A DNA stretch of 10,437 nucleotides from an uncultured Rikenella sp. (GCF_910577125.1 NZ_CAJTMN010000069.1:1-10437), one strand, 5' to 3'. Counted from the first letter of the stretch, positions 1 to 6,340 are shown. Numbers and translations are program-made. The notes: a model not told the origin generated them from the letters alone.

Positions 1-26
1 TACGCATCCTAAAGCTGCCGGCGGCC

Positions 27-58
27 CAACTCCCGGACTTTCTTTGGGCCGGGAGTTG
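27..58. repeat. Perfect 10-bp inverted repeat (hairpin)
   Basis: CAACTCCCGG at 27-36 is the exact reverse complement of 49-58, with a 12-base loop. There is no T-run after it, so it is not a typical intrinsic terminator. It overlaps the next hairpin by three bases at 56-58. Confidence 0.65.
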
Positions 59-98
59 TAGCGCGCTTAATGCAATCACAACCTTTGGCGCGCTACAA
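56..98. repeat. Perfect 11-bp inverted repeat (hairpin)
   Basis: TTGTAGCGCGC at 56-66 is the exact reverse complement of 88-98, around a 21-base loop. The left arm shares bases 56-58 with the right arm of the preceding hairpin, so the two cannot both pair fully in one molecule. No T-tract follows on either strand. Confidence 0.65.
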
Positions 99-175
99 CC
101 CCGACCCAAAAGCAATCGCAGAGACTGAGGACTGCGGAGCCTAAGGAGTAGCGTAGCTATCTAAAAGTCTTTTGG

Positions 176-270
176 GTACCTTTTGCCCGAAGGCTTCCTC
201 GCGCTAACTCGGCATAGCCCGCAAGCGGTCTCTGCTCGCGTAACGCCGCTCGGTTCTTCAGAAAAGGTAC
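176..270. repeat. Long-span inverted repeat with GTACCTTTT arms
   Basis: GTACCTTTT at 176-184 is the exact reverse complement of 262-270. Just inside both arms is a GAAG/CTTC pair with slightly different spacing. The interior (185-261) contains the degenerate direct repeat based on CTCGCG-TAAC. This resembles a composite palindromic intergenic element more than a terminator. Confidence 0.45.
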
Positions 271-304
271 GGTTCCCTGCGGGTAGACACAGCAAAACGA
301 ACAA

Positions 305-1870
305 TTATTCATCGAGGAGTGAGCGTTTGCGGAATCGCCACGCCACCGAGTAGAGCACACAGAGCCCCAGTACCAGCAGCGACAGGCGAGCGATGTAATC
401 CCCGCCCCGGACATACGGCGTCAGCGAGTCGTTCGACCGGATGTCGCCCGCCAGCAAGTCCCGTTCGTCCCAGTGGCTGCGGTCGAGCACCTCCCCCCGT
501 TGAGAGATGAAACCCGAGATGCCCGTGTTCGCACAGCGGGCGATCGCCCGGCGCGTCTCGACCGCCCGCAGCCGCGCATAGCTGAAGTGGTGCCGGTAGC
601 CCGGCGTGTCGCCCCACCAGCCGTCGTTCGTGATGACGAACATCACCTGCGCCCCGCGGCGGACGTATTCCGTGAAAAATTCTCCGTAGACCGACTCGTA
701 GCAGATCGCCACCCCAGCCCGTCTCCCTTCGGGATTGACGATGAGCGTTCGGTGCTCCTGCATCCCCAGTGAACCCGAGATGCCTCCGAGGTCGATGTTC
801 AGAAACTTCAGCATGCCGAACACCTTCGGATAGGGAAACAGCTCCGCCCCCACCACCAGCTTCGATTTGTGATAGACCTGCACGCTCGAATCGGCCGCCG
901 AAATCCCCAGCGCGCTGTTGTAGACGTCGTACGAGATGCCCCACATCGGGTCGGTGCGCGTCCACCGCCGGTGTGGCTTCCCCTCCTCATAGCGCAGCAG
1001 CGTGGTCGCCCCCGCCACCAGAGTCGCCTCCGGAAAACGCCCCATGAACCGGCGCAAGGTGTCGATTTCGGCGTTGTTGTCCAGATCGTTCAGCCAGAAA
1101 TCGCCGTCGAAAGCGGTCTCCGGCGTCAGGATGAAATCCACGTCGCGCGGAGATTCGGCCGCCAGATTGAGGATGATATCACGCTGCTGTGTCGGGGTCA
1201 GCCCGCCGAACTTTTCGTTGTACGGGTCGATGTTCGGCTGCACCACCGCCACTCGTACCGCCTCTCCGCCCTCTTTGTAAGTAGCGTAGCGGATCAGCGA
1301 GGCCCCGACCGGCAAGGCTACCCACAAAATCGCCGGCAGTGCAGCCCGCCACCGTCCGGTGCGCCGGTTCTTCCAAAACCGGTAGAAGAGGATATTTCCC
1401 ACCAGCACCCACAGCGAACCGCCCAGCGCGCCGGTCAGTTCATACCACTGCACGACCTGCGGGGTGTCGGCGAACCCGTAGCCGAGCGTCAGCCACGGGA
1501 ACGAGATTTCGTTATTGAGAAAAAGGGTCTCGAACGTAATCCAGAGCGTGACGAACAGCGCCCACCCGATCGGACGGGGCACCCGGAACCGCAGCCAGTG
1601 GAAGAGCAGAAAAGGGAGCAGGGTGAAGAACAGGCTCCCGATCGGGATGCCGAACGTGGCCACCGGGGTGGCGATCCCCACCCACCACGTGGTCGAGACG
1701 TTCCACAGGGTGAATGCCGCCAGCGCCCAGAGCCAATAGAACCGGGGCCGCTCGTCGCCCAGCACGAACAGGGGCACGAAGGCGAAAAAAAGGCTCCACC
1801 CGCCGCACCCCCACCACGGCAGGGCGAACAGCAGGGCGGAGAGCAACGTGAGGAGGATTTTTCTCAGCAT
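305..1870 (-). CDS. lnt: Apolipoprotein N-acyltransferase
   Basis: This inner-membrane enzyme adds the third, N-linked acyl chain to the N-terminal cysteine of lipoproteins, the last step of lipoprotein maturation. The protein is 521 residues, close to the family's usual length. The hydrophobic N-terminal half (about 1-195) holds the membrane segments; a nitrilase-fold domain follows (about 205-480), and a last helix lies near 493-511. The expected Glu-Lys-Cys triad is visible: E251 in LTPET, K335 in YHKSKL and C390 in AICYES. ITNDGWWGD (413-421) is typical of Lnt. The usual LVPFGE after the lysine reads LVVGAE here, which seems to be a Bacteroidetes-type variant. The ATG at 1870 was chosen because the first membrane segment starts right after it; the frame's 34-codon upstream extension is polar and runs into the end of mltG. 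It lies 25 bp downstream of mltG, probably in one operon. Confidence 0.95.
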   Translation of the reverse strand: MLRKILLTLLSALLFALPWWGCGGWSLFFAFVPLFVLGDERPRFYWLWALAAFTLWNVSTTWWVGIATPVATFGIPIGSLFFTLLPFLLFHWLRFRVPRPIGWALFVTLWITFETLFLNNEISFPWLTLGYGFADTPQVVQWYELTGALGGSLWVLVGNILFYRFWKNRRTGRWRAALPAILWVALPVGASLIRYATYKEGGEAVRVAVVQPNIDPYNEKFGGLTPTQQRDIILNLAAESPRDVDFILTPETAFDGDFWLNDLDNNAEIDTLRRFMGRFPEATLVAGATTLLRYEEGKPHRRWTRTDPMWGISYDVYNSALGISAADSSVQVYHKSKLVVGAELFPYPKVFGMLKFLNIDLGGISGSLGMQEHRTLIVNPEGRRAGVAICYESVYGEFFTEYVRRGAQVMFVITNDGWWGDTPGYRHHFSYARLRAVETRRAIARCANTGISGFISQRGEVLDRSHWDERDLLAGDIRSNDSLTPYVRGGDYIARLSLLVLGLCVLYSVAWRFRKRSLLDE

Positions 1871-1895
1871 GTCGGTCGATTTTCTTGGCGGTGGA

Positions 1896-2972
1896 TTAAC
1901 GGATGCCGCGGCGGTTGAGCTCTGCGGCATAAGCCGCGGCGTTGCGGCTGTGTTCGGGCAGCGTGCGGGCAAAGGCGTGCCGTCCCGAGAAGTCCGACTG
2001 GGCGCAGAAATAGTAATAGTCGTGTCGTTTGTCCGGCTCCGCGTAGGCGAGCGTCGCGTCCAGAGCCGCGATCGACGGCACGCAGATCGGCCCCGGCGGC
2101 AGGCCGGCGTATTTATAGGTGTTGTACGGCGAATCGCACTCCAGGTGCTTGTGCAGCACGCGCCGGATGGTCGGATCGCCCACGGCGAATTTCACGGTCG
2201 GGTCGGCCTGAAGCAGGATGCCTTTCCGCAGCCGGTTGATGTAGACGCCCGCCACCTGGGTCATCTCGCCCCGGAAGTTGGTCTCCTCGGCGACGATCGA
2301 GGCGATGGTGGCGATCTGTTCCGGCGTGTATCCCAGCTCTGCGGCTCGTCCCCGCCGTTCGTCGTTCCAGAACCGGTCGTGCTCTTTCTGCATCCGGGCC
2401 ACGAACTCGCGCGGGGTCATCGTCCAGTAGACTTCGTAGGTGTTCGGGATAAAGAGCGACGGAAAGGTCGCCCGGGTCAATCCGGTCTCGGCGATGACCG
2501 CCGGGTCGGTCAGCGTTTGCAGGATGGTCGCCGAGTCCGCCTCGATGTATTTCGAGACGACGCCGGCCAGCCGGTCCATCGTCCGGATGTTGTTGAAGGT
2601 CAGCCGTACGGGGGTCTGGCGTCCGAAACAGAAAGCCGAAAGGGCCGTCCGATAGGTCGCCCCCTTCTGCAAGGCATAGTGGCCGGCCCGAACGGTGTCG
2701 CGGTCGAAAGCCCGGGCGTATGCGATCCATTTCCGGCCGTTCCGCACGTAGCCGCTGTCGACCAGCATCCGGCTCAGGGCTCCGAACGTGGTGCCGGTGG
2801 GCACGTTCACGGCGCCGTTCCGGACGATGGCGGTGCCGAACCGGTAATCGTATTGTTTCCATCCGACGATGCCGCCGAGAACGAGCAGCACGGCAACCAG
2901 TACGAGAAGAACGGCGACCAGTTTCCGGCGGCGCGAGGCGTCCGGATGTCGATGAGGATGGGTGGAGGTCAT
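1896..2972 (-). CDS. mltG: Endolytic murein transglycosylase MltG (YceG-like)
   Basis: MltG is a membrane-anchored lytic transglycosylase that cuts nascent peptidoglycan strands and acts as a glycan-chain terminase. The protein is 358 residues. It has a short basic cytoplasmic tail, one membrane helix (about 18-37) and a periplasmic YceG domain. Diagnostic motifs are ASIVAEET (224-231), VAGVYINRL (240-248), LQADPTVKFA (254-263), and SPYNTY followed by GLPPGPI (281-296). E230 aligns with the conserved Glu before Thr and is the likely catalytic residue. The ATG at 2972 was chosen because the anchor helix follows. The frame stays open to 3173, but that extension runs antisense through the SRP RNA and lies upstream of the likely mltG promoter. 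It is the first gene of the mltG-lnt operon. Confidence 0.95.
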   Translation of the reverse strand: MTSTHPHRHPDASRRRKLVAVLLVLVAVLLVLGGIVGWKQYDYRFGTAIVRNGAVNVPTGTTFGALSRMLVDSGYVRNGRKWIAYARAFDRDTVRAGHYALQKGATYRTALSAFCFGRQTPVRLTFNNIRTMDRLAGVVSKYIEADSATILQTLTDPAVIAETGLTRATFPSLFIPNTYEVYWTMTPREFVARMQKEHDRFWNDERRGRAAELGYTPEQIATIASIVAEETNFRGEMTQVAGVYINRLRKGILLQADPTVKFAVGDPTIRRVLHKHLECDSPYNTYKYAGLPPGPICVPSIAALDATLAYAEPDKRHDYYYFCAQSDFSGRHAFARTLPEHSRNAAAYAAELNRRGIR

Positions 2973-3002
2973 GGACGAAAAAACAGGGTTCTTGTGATGG
3001 TT

Positions 3003-3035
3003 CAAAGATAGGGAAAAATCGAAAATCGTCGGAAC
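3003..3035 (-). promoter_or_regulatory. Predicted mltG-lnt promoter
   Basis: On the minus strand TATCTTTG (3010-3003) matches the Bacteroidetes -7 consensus TAnnTTTG exactly. GTTC (3035-3032) lies 21 bp upstream and is a weak -33 element. Transcription would begin near 2998, giving a leader of roughly 26 bases before the mltG ATG. Confidence 0.55.
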
Positions 3036-3038
3036 GGG

Positions 3039-3069
3039 TTGGGTAAATCGCGAAAAAGGTTTACTTTTG
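3039..3069 (+). promoter_or_regulatory. Predicted SRP RNA promoter
   Basis: TTG at 3039-3041 and a perfect TAnnTTTG match (TACTTTTG, 3062-3069) are separated by 20 bp, the spacing expected for Bacteroidetes sigma-70-type promoters. The RNA's first paired base at 3074 lies five bases after the box, as expected for a transcription start. Confidence 0.8.
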
Positions 3070-3073
3070 CGCC

Positions 3074-3178
3074 GTGGGTAAGTCTTGTACGACCAGCTCC
3101 TGCTGAATCCCCCAGGGCCGGAAGGCAGCAAGGGTAGGCGGTTGTAGCGGTGCGATGCAAGTAGCTTACCCACTTTTT
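3074..3178 (+). ncRNA. ffs: Signal recognition particle RNA, small bacterial (4.5S) type
   Basis: This is the RNA scaffold of the signal recognition particle. It binds Ffh and the FtsY receptor to target membrane and exported proteins co-translationally. The apical domain is diagnostic: a GGAA tetraloop (3120-3123) closed by GCC/GGC (3117-3119 with 3124-3126), followed by the AGCAAGGGTAGG side of the conserved internal loops. The ends pair perfectly: GTGGGTAAG (3074-3082) with CTTACCCAC (3165-3173). At about 100 bases with no Alu domain, it is the small form. The terminal helix followed by T-runs (3174-3178 and 3180-3184) also provides termination. It is transcribed divergently from mltG. Confidence 0.95.
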
Positions 3179-3184
3179 GTTTTT
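3165..3184 (+). terminator. T-rich terminator at the SRP RNA 3' end
   Basis: The 3' arm of the SRP RNA terminal helix (3165-3173) runs directly into TTTTT, G, TTTTT (3174-3184). The RNA's own closing stem therefore serves as the terminator hairpin. Confidence 0.6.
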
Positions 3185-3215
3185 CGGAGCGGGTGGTTCT
3201 CTTGGAAAGGTTTTG

Positions 3216-3244
3216 TTGAATTTTACCTTTTATATTATATTTTG
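3216..3244 (+). promoter_or_regulatory. Possible promoter of the NVEALA locus
   Basis: TTG at 3216-3218 is followed 17 bp later by TATATTTTG (3236-3244), a TAnnTTTG-like box carrying one extra base between TA and TTTG. The match is imperfect. It sits in an AT-rich stretch between the SRP RNA and the peptide gene, which would have a 5' leader of about 50 bases. AAAAAGAGAG just before the ATG (3291-3300) is a plausible purine-rich ribosome binding site. Confidence 0.4.
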
Positions 3245-3249
3245 TGTGT

Positions 3250-3278
3250 CAAATGATTGAAATCGGTGGCAAATGATT
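3250..3278 (+). repeat. Direct repeat CAAATGATT x2 in the NVEALA leader
   Basis: CAAATGATT occurs at 3250-3258 and again at 3270-3278, with start points exactly 20 bp apart (about two helical turns). It lies just downstream of the proposed promoter and upstream of the peptide start. It could be a regulator binding site, but the region is AT-rich and chance is possible. Confidence 0.35.
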
Positions 3279-3300
3279 TATTAATCCTTTAAAAAGAGAG

Positions 3301-3621
3301 ATGAAAAAAACATCTAAAAAGATCGTCTTGGGAGTATTGGGTGGTTTGTTGGTGGGTGGCGCGTATTTGAATTATCGAATGGCGCAGCCGAAGCAACCGA
3401 TGTCGGACTTGACATTGGCTAATATTGAGGCAATGGCCGTGCCCTTTCGTCCAGGGCTAGATATGGATCCGGATAATCCAGAGGGTTGTGTGGCGATGGC
3501 ATCTTGCAAATCAGGTGGAACCATAACATGTCATGGTCAAATGTCCTGTCAGTCGGCTGTATCTTCTGATGGATATAAAACGGTGATTTGCGATGGAGTC
3601 GCGGGTTCCGGTTGTTACTAA
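3301..3621 (+). CDS. NVEALA-family exported cysteine-rich peptide
   Basis: This is a 106-residue small protein of the NVEALA family, a Bacteroidetes group of unknown function. It has a lysine-rich N-terminus, a Gly-rich hydrophobic segment (about 8-23) like a signal or anchor sequence, and then the family signature as SDLTLANIEAMA (35-46). NIEAMA stands where NVEALA is usual. The C-terminal part (47-106) is Gly/Ser-rich with six cysteines at 63, 69, 77, 83, 97 and 105, an even number that could form three disulfides. GC is lower than in the flanking genes. It heads a co-oriented set with two beta-propeller lipoproteins and a CxxC lipoprotein, a neighbourhood I recall as typical for this family. 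Export is inferred from the N-terminus; the mature form and role are unknown. Confidence 0.85.
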   Translation: MKKTSKKIVLGVLGGLLVGGAYLNYRMAQPKQPMSDLTLANIEAMAVPFRPGLDMDPDNPEGCVAMASCKSGGTITCHGQMSCQSAVSSDGYKTVICDGVAGSGCY

Positions 3622-3636
3622 ATTCTAAATTAAATG

Positions 3637-3668
3637 AATCTCCCCTGTTTATCTGAACAGGGGAGATT
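3637..3668 (+). terminator. Strong hairpin between the peptide and propeller genes
   Basis: AATCTCCCCTGTT (3637-3649) pairs perfectly with 3656-3668 around a six-base loop. The stem has 13 bp, but only a short T-rich tail (TTTAATT) follows. It starts 16 bases after the peptide stop and ends 15 bases before the next ATG. It may act as a partial terminator or as an RNA-stabilising element that raises peptide mRNA over the downstream genes. Confidence 0.6.
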
Positions 3669-3682
3669 TAATTCGTTGGGAT

Positions 3683-4678
3683 ATGAACAGTAAATTCTAC
3701 ATCTTATTAGTGTGGATTTTTTTGTCGGTTTCGTGCTCTGATTCGGAAAAGCGAGAAATTGTTGATCTGGTGTCGGATAAAGTGATGAATCAATTGTCCG
3801 ATTCGTCGTTTTTTAGCGATATTCCTTGTATCAGTGAATACGATGGAGGCATTTATATGGCTGACAGGAAGCGCTGTCAGATATTTCGGTTGGATTCGAA
3901 CCTGAATCTGTTGAAGACGATCGGCATGCAGGGGCATGGGCCTCAGGATTTTGGTTATATCGAGCATTTTGTGATCTCGAAGGATACCATTTTTGTCGGG
4001 GATGTGACCAAAATGCGGATTCTGCGTTTTACGACCGACGGGCAGTTCTGCGGTTCTGAAAGTCCGGAAAGGAAGATACCGCTCAATTACCGGTTCGCTA
4101 TGAATACCGGCAATCTCTTTTATACTTATCCGGAAGGAGTTGCCGGGAAAACTCTGATAGATTACAATCGTAAATCAGGGCAATTGAATTGGTTCGGTCA
4201 GACTGTGGATTTTGGGCATCCGAATAAAACAAAACGACAAAATGAACGGAATGTCCACCTTTGGGGCAATGGGTTGATTGTAGTTCCTGTGTCTATTCCT
4301 GTGATTGAAATCTACAATGTGGAAAACCGGAAGTTGGAACAATCGGTGGATATTTCTTCGGTGCCTGTGGTGCAGGCTATGTATCAGAAAATGGTCAATG
4401 ATCGGGCGATAGCCTCATCGCCTGATAGCTTTTATCTGATATTTTTAGACTCATACCTGCATAAGGATGCTTTGTATATCCTCTCTTCTGTTTATGTGAA
4501 TGATAAATTGGACCATTCGGCGTTGTTGGAGTTTGATTTGTCGAACGGAGGCGCAGAATGGGTGCGGCAGTATGATTTCCCGGATTGGGTGTTGAAAACT
4601 TGTGTAACCGACGACTATATTTACGGATTTGTGCCGCAGTCGTCGTCGATCAAGCGGTATCCGCTTCCGAAGCATTAA
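3683..4678 (+). CDS. 6-bladed beta-propeller lipoprotein
   Basis: This 331-residue predicted lipoprotein resembles the Bacteroidetes 6-bladed beta-propeller families found beside NVEALA genes. Their molecular function is unknown. A hydrophobic signal (about 5-16) ends in a lipobox-like SVSC with C18 as the acylated residue. After it come repeated short strands. Examples are IYMADRKRCQIFRLD (57-71), the family's glycine-rich turn as GMQGHGPQDF (81-90; more often GxGPGE), and the blade motif DTIFVGDVTKMRILRF. The gene is noticeably AT-rich: 26 of 60 bases are G or C in 3721-3780 and 25 of 60 in 4201-4260. The next gene starts six bases after the stop, so the two are very likely cotranscribed. 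The family call rests on pattern, not on catalytic residues. Confidence 0.75.
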   Translation: MNSKFYILLVWIFLSVSCSDSEKREIVDLVSDKVMNQLSDSSFFSDIPCISEYDGGIYMADRKRCQIFRLDSNLNLLKTIGMQGHGPQDFGYIEHFVISKDTIFVGDVTKMRILRFTTDGQFCGSESPERKIPLNYRFAMNTGNLFYTYPEGVAGKTLIDYNRKSGQLNWFGQTVDFGHPNKTKRQNERNVHLWGNGLIVVPVSIPVIEIYNVENRKLEQSVDISSVPVVQAMYQKMVNDRAIASSPDSFYLIFLDSYLHKDALYILSSVYVNDKLDHSALLEFDLSNGGAEWVRQYDFPDWVLKTCVTDDYIYGFVPQSSSIKRYPLPKH

Positions 4679-4684
4679 CTGTCC

Positions 4685-5224
4685 ATGTTCCGAAATCTTA
4701 TATTTTTGCTGGGCGCAGGATTTTTGTGGGCTTGCGGCGGCTCTTCTCGTTCGACTGTCGGTGAGCAGCACGTTCAGGATACGGCGTACCTGCAATACGA
4801 GGCGATGATCCGTGACTTTCTGGTGGGGAAGCGAATCTCTTCTCTGGCCAGGATAATGGCCCCGGACGATGTACCGTCGGATAATTGTGTGTTGCTGATT
4901 TACCACGGCATGGACTGCGGCAGTTGTCTGGATGCCGGCTTCGCCTCATTAGGGCGGCTGCGGGACAAAGGGGTGTCGTGTGTCGCGGTGGCTATCGATG
5001 CCAATGTCTCAGAGGTGCAGCAACGTTATGGCTATTATGATTATATTTATACCGACCGGGGAGACTTGCTCCGCCGGGAGTTGAAGTATGTCAATACCCC
5101 GATTTTGTTATTATTGGACGATTCGCTTCAGATCGTCGATATGTATAAGCCGGCGAGTGGTACGGAGGTGCCCGCGGCACGTTTTGAACAAACGGCTTGT
5201 GTGGTGCGGAAGGGTGACAAATAA
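4685..5224 (+). CDS. Thioredoxin-like lipoprotein with CGSC motif
   Basis: This 179-residue predicted lipoprotein has a hydrophobic signal ending in LWAC (lipobox, C17), so it should be anchored in the envelope. The mature part looks like a short thioredoxin fold. VLLIYHGMDCGSC (69-81) reads as the central strand leading to a redox-type CxxC (C78, C81); SCVAVAID (98-105) is the next strand; NTPILLLLDD (137-146) carries the expected cis-proline position, P139, before a strand. A thiol-disulfide reductase or isomerase role is therefore likely but unproven. It sits tightly behind the first propeller gene (six-base gap). The obvious candidate substrate is the six-cysteine NVEALA peptide of the same locus, which is inference. 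GC is intermediate (30 of 60 in 4981-5040). Confidence 0.72.
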   Translation: MFRNLIFLLGAGFLWACGGSSRSTVGEQHVQDTAYLQYEAMIRDFLVGKRISSLARIMAPDDVPSDNCVLLIYHGMDCGSCLDAGFASLGRLRDKGVSCVAVAIDANVSEVQQRYGYYDYIYTDRGDLLRRELKYVNTPILLLLDDSLQIVDMYKPASGTEVPAARFEQTACVVRKGDK

Positions 5225-5257
5225 CGTCAAAAGCATGAAGATTCATCGTTTGCAGAA

Positions 5258-6304
5258 ATGAGAAAAACTATTCCGTTTTTATTTGTTTGCGTGTTGCTGG
5301 CTGGGTGCCGGCAGGGAGCGGTGCAGCGGTATGAACCGATCTCGTTGGAAGAGGCGGAACCGCTGGCCGGAACGGTGCTCTGCGACTCGATTGCTACGAC
5401 CGGAATGGTCGATATGCAGGTAGTCGGCGAGCATATCGTGCTGGCCGGTTTCCATCCGGACTACCGGTGCTGGCTGTTCGACCGGCAGGGAGGGCTTCTG
5501 ACCCGCTTCTGTGCGGGGGGCAAGGGCCCCGGAGAGGCCTTTCTGATCAATACCGTCGGCCGGGGAGAGCGGGAAGACGAAATCTGGGCTTATGATCCGC
5601 AGTTTCAGAAACTGCTTACGTTTTCGATCGATTCATTGTTGAAAGGCAATGCGCGGGCGACGGGCGAAGAGACGCGTTCCGAAGCCATACCGATGAATCA
5701 CGTGACTAATCTCTGGCGGGTGCCTGCCGGGAGGCTGGCATTGGGTGGCAATGGCGTCAAATCGACGAAACGTCCCGAACGGTTCGCGCTGGTCGACCGG
5801 CAGGGCGGAGTGATCGGACGATACGGCGAGGTGCCGGCCGGAGAAGATACAGTCGGCATGAAAGTGGCTTTCAACCAGCCGCACGTTACGATTTCGCCCG
5901 ACGGGACGAAGATGGCGGACGGGAGTATGTTCGGGGCGATTCTCGAAACGTTCGATATCGACGGCCGGATAGAACTGCGGTGGGTGGCCTGTTTCATCGA
6001 ACCCGATTTTCCGCATACCGACGACGGCCGGATTACCTCGTTCGAGGGGGTGACCTTCGGTTTCGGAGCCTTGGCATCGTCCGATCGGCGTATCTATGCC
6101 TGCTACAACGGGACGAACGATCCGGCGGCGATGACGCATATCGCGGTTTTCGATTGGGACGGGCGGCTCGAAAAGCTGTATAAGACCGACTTCCGGTTGG
6201 ATGCTTTGTGCTGCGATCCGCAGACGGAGACGTTGTACGCTGTGGGGGTGGACGAATCGGGCGAGTTCCGGCTCGTGCGGTTCGACCTGCCGGACGGTGA
6301 ATAG
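5258..6304 (+). CDS. TolB-like 6-bladed beta-propeller lipoprotein
   Basis: This 348-residue predicted lipoprotein has a signal peptide ending in LLAGC (C17 acylated). The mature region fits the TolB-like / 6-bladed propeller families of Bacteroidetes: HIVLAGF (59-65), the blade WLFDRQGGLLTRF (72-84), then the conserved turn GKGPGE (88-93). Further blades include IWAYDPQFQKLLTF, HIAVFDWDGRLEKLY and, near the C-terminus, TLYAVGVDESGEFRLVRFD. It is similar in architecture to the propeller encoded at 3683-4678 but is GC-rich (37 of 60 in 5881-5940). It lies 33 bases after the CGSC lipoprotein and is the last gene before a terminator, so it probably belongs to the same transcript. Ligand and role are unknown; a surface scaffold or binding function is a guess. 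Confidence 0.75.
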   Translation: MRKTIPFLFVCVLLAGCRQGAVQRYEPISLEEAEPLAGTVLCDSIATTGMVDMQVVGEHIVLAGFHPDYRCWLFDRQGGLLTRFCAGGKGPGEAFLINTVGRGEREDEIWAYDPQFQKLLTFSIDSLLKGNARATGEETRSEAIPMNHVTNLWRVPAGRLALGGNGVKSTKRPERFALVDRQGGVIGRYGEVPAGEDTVGMKVAFNQPHVTISPDGTKMADGSMFGAILETFDIDGRIELRWVACFIEPDFPHTDDGRITSFEGVTFGFGALASSDRRIYACYNGTNDPAAMTHIAVFDWDGRLEKLYKTDFRLDALCCDPQTETLYAVGVDESGEFRLVRFDLPDGE

Positions 6305-6340
6305 CGGCGCATTGCGCGACGTGCCATTAGGAAAAGAAGA

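Larger units (their letters stand above)
1..304. repeat. Gene-free intergenic region with nested inverted repeats, probable dispersed repeat element
   Basis: No convincing gene lies in this stretch. It holds at least three inverted repeats: 27-36 with 49-58, 56-66 with 88-98, and 176-184 with 262-270. It also has a degenerate direct repeat: CTCGCG-C-TAAC at 198-208 resembles CTCGCG-TAAC near 235-244. An 85-codon open frame on the minus strand (157-414) overlaps the end of lnt and looks like a by-product of the repeat, not a gene. Read on the minus strand, the segment begins GTTTTGC (298-292) just after the lnt stop. It shares sequence features with 10369-10437 at the other end of the window. 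Membership of a dispersed repeat family is inferred from this resemblance. Confidence 0.5.

Noticed and set aside
224..231. MltG motif ASIVAEET (protein residues of mltG) as a possible catalytic loss
   Set aside because: The usual family pattern has Glu at two positions here. One is Ala in this protein, but the Glu directly before Thr is kept and the rest of the site is intact, so inactivation is not supported.
157..414. 85-codon open frame on the minus strand overlapping the 3' end of lnt
   Set aside because: It runs out of frame through the end of lnt into the repeat-rich region and has no recognisable domain or leader. Its tail resembles the translated repeat at the other end of the window, so it is probably a by-product of the repeat.
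869..1918. 349-codon plus-strand frame opposite lnt
   Set aside because: It is the antisense shadow of lnt, whose catalytic triad is intact; its composition (Arg, Gln, Pro, Glu) is typical of such shadows.
1848..3011. 387-codon plus-strand frame opposite mltG
   Set aside because: It is a mirror of a well-supported MltG gene, rich in Arg/Gly/Val as expected for antisense of GC-rich coding DNA, with no domain signature.
2973..3173. 67-codon N-terminal extension of mltG
   Set aside because: It runs antisense through the SRP RNA and lies upstream of the predicted mltG promoter. The family's short tail and membrane anchor begin at the ATG at 2972.
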